From: Comamonas koreensis
Lineage (GTDB): Bacteria > Pseudomonadota > Gammaproteobacteria > Burkholderiales > Burkholderiaceae_C
DNA length: 64,000 bases
NCBI RefSeq assembly: GCF_014076495.1
Contig: NZ_CP043575.1
Span: forward strand, 2,294,001 to 2,358,000
Direction: 5' to 3'
Shown: positions 1 to 7,641 of the stretch, piece after piece
How positions within the stretch are numbered: the stretch's first letter is position 1
How the letters are laid out: every line of letters starts with the position of its first letter
Position numbers and translations under genes: made by a program
Notes under the pieces: generated by a model
Databases searched by the model: none
The model's input: only the letters and a program-made list of their open reading frames with translations
What the model was told of the DNA's origin: nothing

Positions 1-24
1 CTGTCGGCAACGGTTGATTTTTGA
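1..24 (+). CDS. C-terminal end of an outer membrane protein, probably a TonB-dependent receptor (partial)
   Basis: The first eight codons read LSATVDF and stop (TGA at 22-24). A beta-strand-like alternation ending in Phe is the usual C-terminal signature of outer membrane beta-barrels. The genes that follow (DUF4198, DUF3649, PepSY, DUF3325) are commonly found next to siderophore receptors. The identification is inference from seven residues plus context; the rest lies outside the window. Confidence 0.35.
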   Translation: MSATVDF

Positions 25-141
25 GAACCTGCGGGTGGTCTCCGCGCAGTGGCGTAGAGACCGTCCACCGGTTCTGGGGAGTGGGCTGCGGGAGCGCACA
101 AGGCGCCTGCAGCATGTTTATCAAAATAGGAGAGAGAGCAT

Positions 142-870
142 ATGTTGAAGAAATCCCTGTCTGCCCTGAGCCTGGCCGTGCTGGCCATGTCCGCCCAAGC
201 CCACCAGGTCTGGCTCGAGCCCGCCGGTGCAGACAACGCCGTGGTGCTGCGCTTTGGCGAGTTTGGCGACAACCTGCGCGAAGCGTCCCCCGGTCTGCTG
301 GACCATTTTGGCAAGCCCCAGGGCGTGCTGATCAACGCCAAGGGCGAAGAGAAGGCCGCTGCCGGCAACAAGACCGCCAATGGCTTTGCGCTGCCTTTCA
401 GCGTTCAGGCGGGCGAATCCATCGTGGCGGAGGACGCGAACTACCCGCTGTCCAAGTTCAAGCGTGATGGCAAGGATGTCACCAACTGGTACCACCCCGC
501 TGCACGCCTGGTCACCGGCTTTGCCGCGCAAAAGCCCAAGCTGGCACTGGACCTGACCCCGACCGGCAAGGACGGTGAGTTCAAGGCCACGTTCAAGGGC
601 CAGCCGCTGGCCAAGACCCAGGTCGCGCTGGTCACCCAATCGGGCTGGATGAAAGAGGGCCACACCGATGCCCAAGGCCTGGTGCATTTCGACCTGCCAT
701 GGCAAGGCCAGTATGTGGCCGAGATCAAGCACAACGACCGCACGCCCGGCGAGCGCGCTGGCGAGAAGTACGACGGCGTGAGCTATGTGACCTCGGTCAC
801 CTATGTGAAGCCGGACGGCGTGGCCCCTGTGGCGGCTGGCCCCGTGGCAACGCCTAACCCGGCCAAATGA
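142..870 (+). CDS. DUF4198 domain periplasmic protein (NikM-like fold)
   Basis: A 242-residue exported protein. Residues 1-20 form a signal peptide (Lys-Lys, hydrophobic core, Ala-Gln-Ala), so the mature chain begins HQVW. A His near the mature N-terminus followed by W-L-E-P is typical of DUF4198/NikM-type proteins, some of which are periplasmic parts of metal uptake systems. The rest looks like beta-sandwich sequence, ending in a Pro/Ala-rich tail. A purine-rich ribosome site (AGGAGAGAGAG) precedes ATG 142. The stop overlaps the next start (ATGA at 867), so it begins a coupled four-gene operon. The metal, probably iron here, is inferred from the PepSY neighbour. Confidence 0.8.
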   Translation: MLKKSLSALSLAVLAMSAQAHQVWLEPAGADNAVVLRFGEFGDNLREASPGLLDHFGKPQGVLINAKGEEKAAAGNKTANGFALPFSVQAGESIVAEDANYPLSKFKRDGKDVTNWYHPAARLVTGFAAQKPKLALDLTPTGKDGEFKATFKGQPLAKTQVALVTQSGWMKEGHTDAQGLVHFDLPWQGQYVAEIKHNDRTPGERAGEKYDGVSYVTSVTYVKPDGVAPVAAGPVATPNPAK

Positions 871-1193
871 CCAGCCAGGCGCTGAGCGGCGCCTTGCGCG
901 CCGCGCTGGCCAAGGCCTGCCGGGTTGGCCCGCTGCTCTCGCGCATCGTTGCCGCCATTGGCGGCGGCTATGCGCTGGCGGCGGTGGCCAGCGTGGCGGT
1001 GCTGGCCTTGCCCATGGCCAAACCCCAGGCGGTGCTCGCCGGCACCATGGCCAGCTTTCTGGTCTACACCGGCGCGGTGATCTGGGTGTTTGCCGTGCGT
1101 TCGGCCACCCGTGCCTGGGTGGGGCTGCTGCTGGCCGCTATACCGCTGCTGCTGGCCGCCTGGCCGGTATGGAATGGAGTGACTCCGGCATGA
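867..1193 (+). CDS. DUF3649 small membrane protein, iron-uptake associated
   Basis: A 108-residue inner membrane protein with about three hydrophobic segments (roughly residues 26-50, 56-77 and 84-102). It resembles the DUF3649 family, which travels with PepSY membrane proteins and siderophore receptors. It overlaps the upstream stop and the downstream start by ATGA junctions, so all three are translationally coupled. No catalytic motif is visible. Its function is unknown; a helper role for the PepSY reductase-like protein is inference. Confidence 0.7.
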   Translation: MTSQALSGALRAALAKACRVGPLLSRIVAAIGGGYALAAVASVAVLALPMAKPQAVLAGTMASFLVYTGAVIWVFAVRSATRAWVGLLLAAIPLLLAAWPVWNGVTPA

Positions 1194-2926
1194 CTGCCAT
1201 TGATAAAAAAGATAGCAAACCGAGCAAGCCAGCCGTGCGCGGCATCCGCCAGACCATGTCCGACCTGCATATCTGGGCCGGGCTGCTGGTGGGCTGGATT
1301 CTGTATGCGATGTTTCTCACCGGCACGGTGAGCTACTTCAAGGAAGAGATTTCGCAGTGGATGCGGCCCGAGCTGGCCCACCAGGCCGTGGTGCCCGATG
1401 CCGCCGAGGTGGCCCCGCGTGTGGCGCAGGTGCTGGAGCAAGTGGCCCCTGGCAGCAACCAGTGGAGCCTGGCCATGCCCGATGCGCGCAACAACGTCGT
1501 GAGCGCGTTCTGGCGTATTGCCAAGCCCGAAAAGGGCGAGCGCGGCTTTGGCAGCGCAGTATTCGATCCCCAGACCGGCCAGAAGGTGGCCGGCCGCGAG
1601 ACCGTGGGCGGTGAGTTCTTCTACCGTTTCCATTTTCAGTTCCACTACATGCCCGTGCTCTGGGCGCGCTGGCTGGCGAGTTTTTGCGCCATGTTCATGC
1701 TGGTGGCCATTGTCAGCGGCGTGATCACGCACAAGAAGATCTTTGTCGACTTCTTCACCTTCCGCTGGGGCAAGGGCCAGCGCTCCTGGCTCGATGCGCA
1801 CAATGCGCTGTCGGTCTTTGGGCTGCCTTTCCACGCGATGATCACCTATACCGGCCTGGTCACGCTGATGGCGATGACCATGCCCTGGGCCAGCAGCGCT
1901 GCCTTCAAGACCCAGGCCGAGCGCCAGGCCATGCAAAGTGAGTTGAGCACCTTTATCCCCGCCGGCAAACCCAGTGGCGAGGCCGCGCCGCTGGCCCCCT
2001 TGGGCGATATGGTGCGCCAGGCCCAGCAGCGCTGGGGCGAGGACCGCATTGGCCGCGTCACCGTCAACAACGCAGGCGATGCATCGGCGCGCGTGATCGT
2101 CACCTATGGCGATTTCGAGCGCGTGTCGATCAGCCCCAAATACATGCTGTTCGAGGGCAGCACGGGCAAGCTGCTCGAGGTCAAGGACCAGGTCGGCGCG
2201 GCGGCCGAGACGCGTGGCGTGCTCTATGCCTTGCACCTGGGCCGCTTTGGCGATACCACCGTGCGCTGGTTGTACTTCCTCACCAGCCTGGCAGGCACGG
2301 CCATGGTCGGCACCGGCCTGGTGATGTGGACCGTCAAGCGCCGCACCAAGCTGCCCCATCCGGACAAGCCTTACTTTGGCTTCTGGCTGGTGGAGCGCCT
2401 GAACATTGCTGCGATTGCGGGCCTGAGCATCGGCATGGCCGCCATGCTCTGGGCCAACCGCCTGCTGCCGCTGGGCATGGAAAAACGCAGTGACTGGGAG
2501 ATCCACTGGTTCTTCATCCTCTGGGGTGCCAGCTTGGTCTGGGCCATGCTGCGGCCTGCCAAGCGCGCCTGGGTGGAGCTGCTCTGGGCCGGTTGCGCGG
2601 CGCTGGCCTTGCTGCCGGTCCTCAATGTGCTGACCACCGACCGCCCGCTGTGGCGCAGCCTGATCGAGGGTGACTGGGTGTTCAGCGGGCTGGAGCTGAC
2701 CTTGCTGGCGCTCGCTGCGCTGCATGCCTGGCTGGCGGTGCGCACCTGGCGCCACCAACCCAAGCGCAAGCCGCAGCGCCAGGCAGCGCCACGGCAAGCG
2801 CCTGCCGCCCGAGATGCTGACACGGGCGCGGTGGCCGCCAATGCGGTGGCCGTCAATACGGTGGCCGTCAATACGGTGGCCGCCAACGCTGCCATTGCCA
2901 CCGATCTGCAGGAGGCCCGGCCATGA
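1190..2926 (+). CDS. PepSY-associated transmembrane protein (PiuB/FoxB-like, iron-siderophore utilisation)
   Basis: A 578-residue inner membrane protein of the PepSY-TM family. The first helix follows the SDLHIWAGLLVGW segment; a large periplasmic PepSY-like region lies at about 35-150, then RFHFQFHYMP, a helix around 165-185, a second periplasmic part (about 255-350) and a C-terminal bundle of about six helices. Homologues such as FoxB and PiuB are implicated in reductive iron release from siderophores. ATG 1190 was chosen over the in-frame ATG 1169 because it overlaps the upstream stop as ATGA. The C-terminus (about 535-570) contains a low-complexity Val-Ala-Asn tract encoded by a 15-base tandem repeat. 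Confidence 0.85.
   Translation: MTAIDKKDSKPSKPAVRGIRQTMSDLHIWAGLLVGWILYAMFLTGTVSYFKEEISQWMRPELAHQAVVPDAAEVAPRVAQVLEQVAPGSNQWSLAMPDARNNVVSAFWRIAKPEKGERGFGSAVFDPQTGQKVAGRETVGGEFFYRFHFQFHYMPVLWARWLASFCAMFMLVAIVSGVITHKKIFVDFFTFRWGKGQRSWLDAHNALSVFGLPFHAMITYTGLVTLMAMTMPWASSAAFKTQAERQAMQSELSTFIPAGKPSGEAAPLAPLGDMVRQAQQRWGEDRIGRVTVNNAGDASARVIVTYGDFERVSISPKYMLFEGSTGKLLEVKDQVGAAAETRGVLYALHLGRFGDTTVRWLYFLTSLAGTAMVGTGLVMWTVKRRTKLPHPDKPYFGFWLVERLNIAAIAGLSIGMAAMLWANRLLPLGMEKRSDWEIHWFFILWGASLVWAMLRPAKRAWVELLWAGCAALALLPVLNVLTTDRPLWRSLIEGDWVFSGLELTLLALAALHAWLAVRTWRHQPKRKPQRQAAPRQAPAARDADTGAVAANAVAVNTVAVNTVAANAAIATDLQEARP
2831..2890 (+). repeat. 15-base tandem repeat, four copies, inside the PepSY gene
   Basis: Four consecutive 15-base units (2831-2845, 2846-2860, 2861-2875, 2876-2890) of the form GTGGCCGYCAAYRCG. 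The middle two are identical and the outer two differ at one to three bases. They encode VAANA, VAVNT, VAVNT, VAANA in the cytoplasmic tail. The repeat keeps frame, so copy number change alters tail length only. Confidence 0.9.
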
Positions 2927-3210
2927 ATCACCTTGCCATTCAGCTGGTGTCGCTGCCAGCGTTTGCACTGCTGGCGCTGGCCATGGACCGCCACCAGCTC
3001 GACCTGTTGGGCCGTGAACTACCAGCTGGCCAAACCCGGGGCCTGCGCCTGGCCGGCTGGCTGGCGCTGCTGGCCTCGCTGGCGATAGCCGTGGGGCTCA
3101 AGGGTTGGTCGCTGGGCCTGGTGACCTGGTGCGGCCATATCTCGCTCAGCGCCGCCATCGTCATCCTCACGATGGTGGCCTGGGAACGCCGCAAATCTGT
3201 AAAAAAGTGA
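2923..3210 (+). CDS. DUF3325 small membrane protein
   Basis: A 95-residue protein with three hydrophobic segments (about 5-21, 42-60 and 67-86) and a basic C-terminal tail. It matches the DUF3325 family found at the end of DUF3649/PepSY operons. The start overlaps the PepSY stop (ATGA at 2923). Its specific function is unknown. It closes the iron-associated operon; I saw no clear rho-independent terminator in the following 105 bases. Confidence 0.7.
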   Translation: MNHLAIQLVSLPAFALLALAMDRHQLDLLGRELPAGQTRGLRLAGWLALLASLAIAVGLKGWSLGLVTWCGHISLSAAIVILTMVAWERRKSVKK

Positions 3211-3337
3211 GACGCCAGGCGGGTCGCAGGCCTGTCTTGCATCATTTCGTCTTGCGCCCTGCCTACAATCGTGCGATGCCGCTAGAAATAAATCTATAAA
3301 GCGGTTTACTAACAGATTGAATGGACGGGGAGGCGGT

Positions 3338-4750
3338 TTGTCACGTGTCTTAGCAACCGAAGCCGAGGTGGTGGCGCTGTCACCGGATGCCTCTTCCACC
3401 AAGGCGGCACAAGGGTTGAAGAACCCCAGCAAATGGCCCAGCCTGGGCTGCAATGAAACGGCAGCCTGGGGCGAATGCCAGGGCAGCGGCTCCAAGCCCT
3501 ACCAGACCCAGGTCGATCTGAGTGGGCCATCCTTCAAGTGCTCTTGCCCGAGCCGCAAATTCCCCTGCAAACATGGCCTGGCGCTGATGCTGCTGCGCGC
3601 TGCCGGCCAGGTGGCCGACAATGCCGAGCCGCCTGCCTGGGTCAGCGCCTGGCTGGACAGCCGCGCTGAAAAAGCCGAGAAAAAAGAAGCCAAGGCTGCT
3701 GCCATTGCCGCAGCTCCGCCGCCCGATCCCGAGGCGCTGGCCAAGCAGCAGGCCAAGCGCGACGACAAGCGCTGGGACAAGGTGGCCGCTGGCATGCAGG
3801 AGCTGCAACTGTGGATGCAGGACATGCTGCGCAACGGCCTGGCCAACCTCTCGGGCGACCAGCAGGCGCGCCAGCACTGGAACACGATGGCCGCGCGCAT
3901 GGTCGATGCGCAGGCCAGCGGCATGGCCGCCCGTATCAAGGAGGCCTGGGAGCTGGTGGACAGCCATCCGCAATGGTCGCGTGACCTGCTGGTGCAGCTG
4001 GGCCACTGGCAATTGCTGGCCGATGCGGTGGCACGGCGCGATACCCTCGGCGCCGAGACCCGCGCCGATGTGATGGCCGCGCTGGGCTGGCCCATGGACA
4101 AGGCCGAGGTGCAGGCGCGCGGCCAGGCGCTGGCCGATGACTGGCGGGTCGTAGGCCTGCGCCAGATCGAGCGCGAAGGCCGTCTGCAGGAGCGCCGCGT
4201 ATGGCTGCAAGGTCTGCACAGCGGGCGCATCGCCTGGCTGCTCGATTATGCGCAAGGCGGCCGTGGTTTTGAGACCGCCTGGGTGCCGGCGCAAAGCTAC
4301 CGGGGCAGTCTGCATTTTTACCCCGGCCAGGCGCCTCTGCGCGCGATTGCGGGTGCTGATATCGAGTTGCTGGCGCCTGGCGCCGGCGCGCCTTTGGGCG
4401 AGGCGGCATGGCGCGATGCCTTGGCGCAGCTGAGCCAGCGCATGGCCGCCAACCCCTTGCAGCCGGTGCAGCCGCTGTGGTGCGGCCAGGGGCGCTTGCA
4501 GATCAGCGCTGGCCAGTGGTATGCGGTCTGGCCGCAACAGGGCGAGGCCTCGGCGCTGGTGCCGCTGGCCTTAGCTGATGACCAGGCCTGGCAATTGCAG
4601 GCGCTCGGTGGCGGCGCGCCGATGGCGCTGTTTGGCGAATGGGAGGGCGGCCAGCAGCAAGGGCGTTGGCGCCTGCTCAGTGCCTGGCAGGCTAGCGATG
4701 GCCAGGCGCCATGGACCAACATCTGGCAGAACCGGGGTGACGTGCTGTGA
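3338..4750 (+). CDS. SWIM zinc-finger protein
   Basis: A 470-residue soluble protein with a SWIM zinc finger at about 68-79 (C-S-C-P-S-R-K-F-P-C-K-H, the CxCx6CxH pattern). A Lys/Ala-rich segment (about 110-145) separates it from a longer domain I do not recognise. SWIM fingers mediate nucleic-acid or protein contacts. The start is a TTG with GGGGAGG four bases upstream; an upstream in-frame TTG at 3317 is an alternative. The stop overlaps the next gene (GTGA). It is the first gene of a five-gene cassette with a MoxR ATPase and a VWA protein. Its role in the cassette is unknown. Confidence 0.85.
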   Translation: MSRVLATEAEVVALSPDASSTKAAQGLKNPSKWPSLGCNETAAWGECQGSGSKPYQTQVDLSGPSFKCSCPSRKFPCKHGLALMLLRAAGQVADNAEPPAWVSAWLDSRAEKAEKKEAKAAAIAAAPPPDPEALAKQQAKRDDKRWDKVAAGMQELQLWMQDMLRNGLANLSGDQQARQHWNTMAARMVDAQASGMAARIKEAWELVDSHPQWSRDLLVQLGHWQLLADAVARRDTLGAETRADVMAALGWPMDKAEVQARGQALADDWRVVGLRQIEREGRLQERRVWLQGLHSGRIAWLLDYAQGGRGFETAWVPAQSYRGSLHFYPGQAPLRAIAGADIELLAPGAGAPLGEAAWRDALAQLSQRMAANPLQPVQPLWCGQGRLQISAGQWYAVWPQQGEASALVPLALADDQAWQLQALGGGAPMALFGEWEGGQQQGRWRLLSAWQASDGQAPWTNIWQNRGDVL

Positions 4751-6468
4751 GCCATGCAAATCTTTGGGCTGCCTTGCAGCAATCGGCGCTGGTGGGTGCC
4801 GAGCGGCTGGCGCTGCCAGCCATCTTTACCCAGGGCATCGACCGCAGCGCGCCCGCCAGCCAGCAGGCCCTGCAAGCGGCCTTGATGCAGCCGGCGGGCA
4901 GCCAGGCCGAGCAAGTGCTGCGCGCCACGGCCGTTGCTGCGGTGCTGGAGCGCGTGGGCTGGCAGCCCGGTGCATCGCAGCCGCAACTGCCAGCGGCGGC
5001 CGGCCCCGCTGCGGTGCCGCCACCGGCCCAAGAATCGCGCCCGGCACCGCAGGGCGAGCCACTGTTGCGGCTGCTGGGCGAGGTGCTGCAGGGCAATGCG
5101 CCCGAGCTGCTGGCGCTGGCCTTGGCCAGCCTTGATGAAGCCGGCCAGCGTCTGCCTTATGCGCTGCTGGTCGATGCCTTGCACCAGGGCCGCCAATCGG
5201 TGGAGCTGCGCCAATGGCTCACGCCGGTGCTGGGCGAGCGCGGCCGCTGGCTGGCCGCCCAGAACCCGCAGTGGGCCTATGCGCATGGCGTGCAAGAGAC
5301 GGCCGATGCCGAGCAGATCTGGCAGGAAGGCTCGCTCGAGCAGCGTGTGGCCTTGCTGCAGCAGCAGCGCGCCACCGACCCGGCAGGCGCACGCGCGCGG
5401 CTGGAGGCCAGCCTCAAGGAGCTGAGCGCCCGCGAGCGCGCACCCATGGTGCAGAGCCTGGCGCGCGGCCTGTCGGCCGATGACGAGGCCTTGCTGGAAA
5501 AGCTGCTGGGTGACCGCAGCAAGGACGTGCGTGAATCGGCCGCCAGCCTGCTGGCACGCCTGCCCAACAGCCCGCACAGCCAGCGCATGGGCGCGGCGCT
5601 CCAGGCCATGCTGAGCCAGGATGCCAATGGCGAGTGGCAGATCGAGCCACCCCAGGAGGGCCACAAGGACTGGGAGCGCGACGGCATCACCCTGCAGCCG
5701 CCCGCCTATATCAAAGGCCATCGCGCCTGGTGGCTGCAGCAGCTGGTGGAGCTCACGCCCCTCGATTTCTGGCAGCAGCATCTGGGCAAGACGCCCGAGC
5801 AGCTCTGGGAATGGAGCCGGCGCAGCGACTGGAAGGGCGCACTGCGCCAGGGCTGGATCGCGGCGCTGCGTGCCCAGCGCGATGTGCGCTGGCTGCCGCT
5901 GATCCAGAGCATGGAGAGCGACTCGCGCAGCAGCGATGTGCTGCCGCTGCTGATGGCCGAGCTCAGCGCCGCAGAGCGCGAAACCCAGTGGCTGGCGCAG
6001 CTGCAAGCCAAGCTGGGTAAGAGCGCCTTTATCGAGGCCATCCACCGCATCGACGAAGGCATGGGGCGCGCAGAGTTGCTCTCGCCTGCGATGTCAAGCT
6101 GGTTGCTGGAGGCCTTGCTCAGCACCTTGCAGGCGCGCCAGCCTGCGGGCAACTGGCACAGCTGGCAGGCCGACCATGCCATTCTGGCCTGCGCCCGCCG
6201 TCTGCAGGTGGTTGATCTGGAGCGCTTTGCCCAGCTGTGGCGCGCGCCACGCGCGGCAGTGCCCGCCGAGCCTGTGCCCGCCGAAGACGACACCGCGTTG
6301 GTGGTGCCCGAAGGTGCTACCGAGGCCGAAGTTGCCAAGCTCAAGCAGGAGCAGCATGCGCGCCTGGAGCGCTCGCGTCTGCGCCCCTGGGACGACGAGC
6401 AGGTGCTCGCCGAACTCAACCGCATTGTCGATCTGCGCCTGGCGCTGCAAGCGGCCCAGCCCGCCTGA
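4747..6468 (+). CDS. DUF5691 family protein
   Basis: A 573-residue soluble protein starting at a GTG that overlaps the stop of the SWIM gene. It is rich in Ala, Leu, Gln and Trp with helical periodicity, suggesting alpha-solenoid packing. No catalytic motif is evident. I recognise it as DUF5691-like mainly from its position between a SWIM protein and a MoxR ATPase. The segment around residues 165-260 contains short helical repeats. A scaffold or substrate-adaptor role for the AAA+ neighbour is inference. Confidence 0.7.
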   Translation: MSHANLWAALQQSALVGAERLALPAIFTQGIDRSAPASQQALQAALMQPAGSQAEQVLRATAVAAVLERVGWQPGASQPQLPAAAGPAAVPPPAQESRPAPQGEPLLRLLGEVLQGNAPELLALALASLDEAGQRLPYALLVDALHQGRQSVELRQWLTPVLGERGRWLAAQNPQWAYAHGVQETADAEQIWQEGSLEQRVALLQQQRATDPAGARARLEASLKELSARERAPMVQSLARGLSADDEALLEKLLGDRSKDVRESAASLLARLPNSPHSQRMGAALQAMLSQDANGEWQIEPPQEGHKDWERDGITLQPPAYIKGHRAWWLQQLVELTPLDFWQQHLGKTPEQLWEWSRRSDWKGALRQGWIAALRAQRDVRWLPLIQSMESDSRSSDVLPLLMAELSAAERETQWLAQLQAKLGKSAFIEAIHRIDEGMGRAELLSPAMSSWLLEALLSTLQARQPAGNWHSWQADHAILACARRLQVVDLERFAQLWRAPRAAVPAEPVPAEDDTALVVPEGATEAEVAKLKQEQHARLERSRLRPWDDEQVLAELNRIVDLRLALQAAQPA

Positions 6469-6511
6469 TGGCGCCCACCCCGAACCTATTGATCTCTACC
6501 GGAAGCACACC

Positions 6512-7594
6512 ATGAGCCAAGTACTACGCCAGCATGCCGAGCAGCAATTTGCCGAAGAACTAGATGCCCTGCAAAAGGCCGATGACCGCCCGCGTCCGCC
6601 CAACTGGAAGCTCTCGCCCTGGGCCGTGCTGCAGTACCTGATGGGCGGCACGCTGAGCAATGGTTTTGAAGTGAGCGCCAAGTACATCGGCAGCCCACGC
6701 CTGATGGAGATCGCGGTATCGACGCTCGCCACCGACCGCGCACTGCTGCTGTACGGCGTGCCCGGCACGGCCAAGTCCTGGGTGTCCGAGCACCTGGCAG
6801 CGGCCGTGAGTGGCGACTCGACCATGCTGATCCAGGGCACGGCCGGCACCAGCGAAGAGCAACTGCGCTACGGCTGGAACTATGCGCAGCTGCTGGCCCA
6901 TGGCCCCTCGGAAAAGGCGCTGGTCCCCAGCCCGCTGGTGCATGCGATGAAGCTGGGCAAGATCGCCCGCATCGAAGAGCTGACCCGCATCCCCGCCGAT
7001 GTGCAGGACACCTTGATCACCGTGCTGTCCGAAAAGACCTTGCCGGTGCCCGAGCTCTCGACCGAGTTCCAGGCCGTCGCCGGCTTCTCGGTGATCGCCA
7101 CGGCTAACAACCGCGACAAGGGCGTCAACGAGCTCTCCAGCGCCTTGAAGCGCCGCTTCAACACGGTCGTGCTGCCCGTGCCTGCCTCGCAGGATGAGGA
7201 AGTGAAGATCGTCACCAAGCGCGTGGGCGAGCAAAGCCGCGCGCTGCAGCTGCCCGCTGAAGCCCCCGCGCTCGAAGAGGTGCGCCGCGTGGTGCAGATC
7301 TTCCGCGAGCTGCGCAATGGCCAGACCGAAGACGGCAAGACCGTGCGCATCAAGTCGCCCAGTTCCACCTTGTCGACCGCCGAAGCGATCTCGGTGATCA
7401 ACAGCGGCATGGCGCTGGCCGGCCATTTCGGCGATGGCGTGCTGCGTGCGCACGATGTCGCCTCGGGCCTCTTGGGCGCCGTCATCAAGGACCCGGTGCA
7501 GGACAGCGTGGTCTGGAAGGAATACCTGGAGACCGTCGTCAAAGAACGTTCCGAGTGGAAAGACCTGTACCGCGCCTGCCGCGAGCAAATCTAA
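6512..7594 (+). CDS. MoxR-family AAA+ ATPase
   Basis: A 360-residue AAA+ ATPase. The Walker A motif GVPGTAKS lies at 82-89. The Walker B region reads KIARIEELTRIP, so the usual Asp-Glu is Glu-Glu. Sensor 1 is in VIATANNRD and an arginine-finger-like segment is SALKRRFN. MoxR ATPases typically act as chaperones paired with a VWA protein, to assemble or activate a target. ATG 6512 was chosen as the first start giving the conserved family N-terminus; the open frame extends upstream inside the DUF5691 gene. It sits 43 bases after that gene and its VWA partner is two genes downstream. Confidence 0.9.
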   Translation: MSQVLRQHAEQQFAEELDALQKADDRPRPPNWKLSPWAVLQYLMGGTLSNGFEVSAKYIGSPRLMEIAVSTLATDRALLLYGVPGTAKSWVSEHLAAAVSGDSTMLIQGTAGTSEEQLRYGWNYAQLLAHGPSEKALVPSPLVHAMKLGKIARIEELTRIPADVQDTLITVLSEKTLPVPELSTEFQAVAGFSVIATANNRDKGVNELSSALKRRFNTVVLPVPASQDEEVKIVTKRVGEQSRALQLPAEAPALEEVRRVVQIFRELRNGQTEDGKTVRIKSPSSTLSTAEAISVINSGMALAGHFGDGVLRAHDVASGLLGAVIKDPVQDSVVWKEYLETVVKERSEWKDLYRACREQI

Positions 7595-7641
7595 GCCGCT
7601 GGCGCCGTTTTTCTTCTGCCCCGACAACGCTGACCGAGCCC

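Noticed and set aside
1064..2968. Long antisense open frame (634 codons) opposite the PepSY gene
   Set aside because: GC-rich shadow frame: low-complexity Gly/His/Gln/Arg composition, no ribosome site, and the sense gene has clear family motifs.
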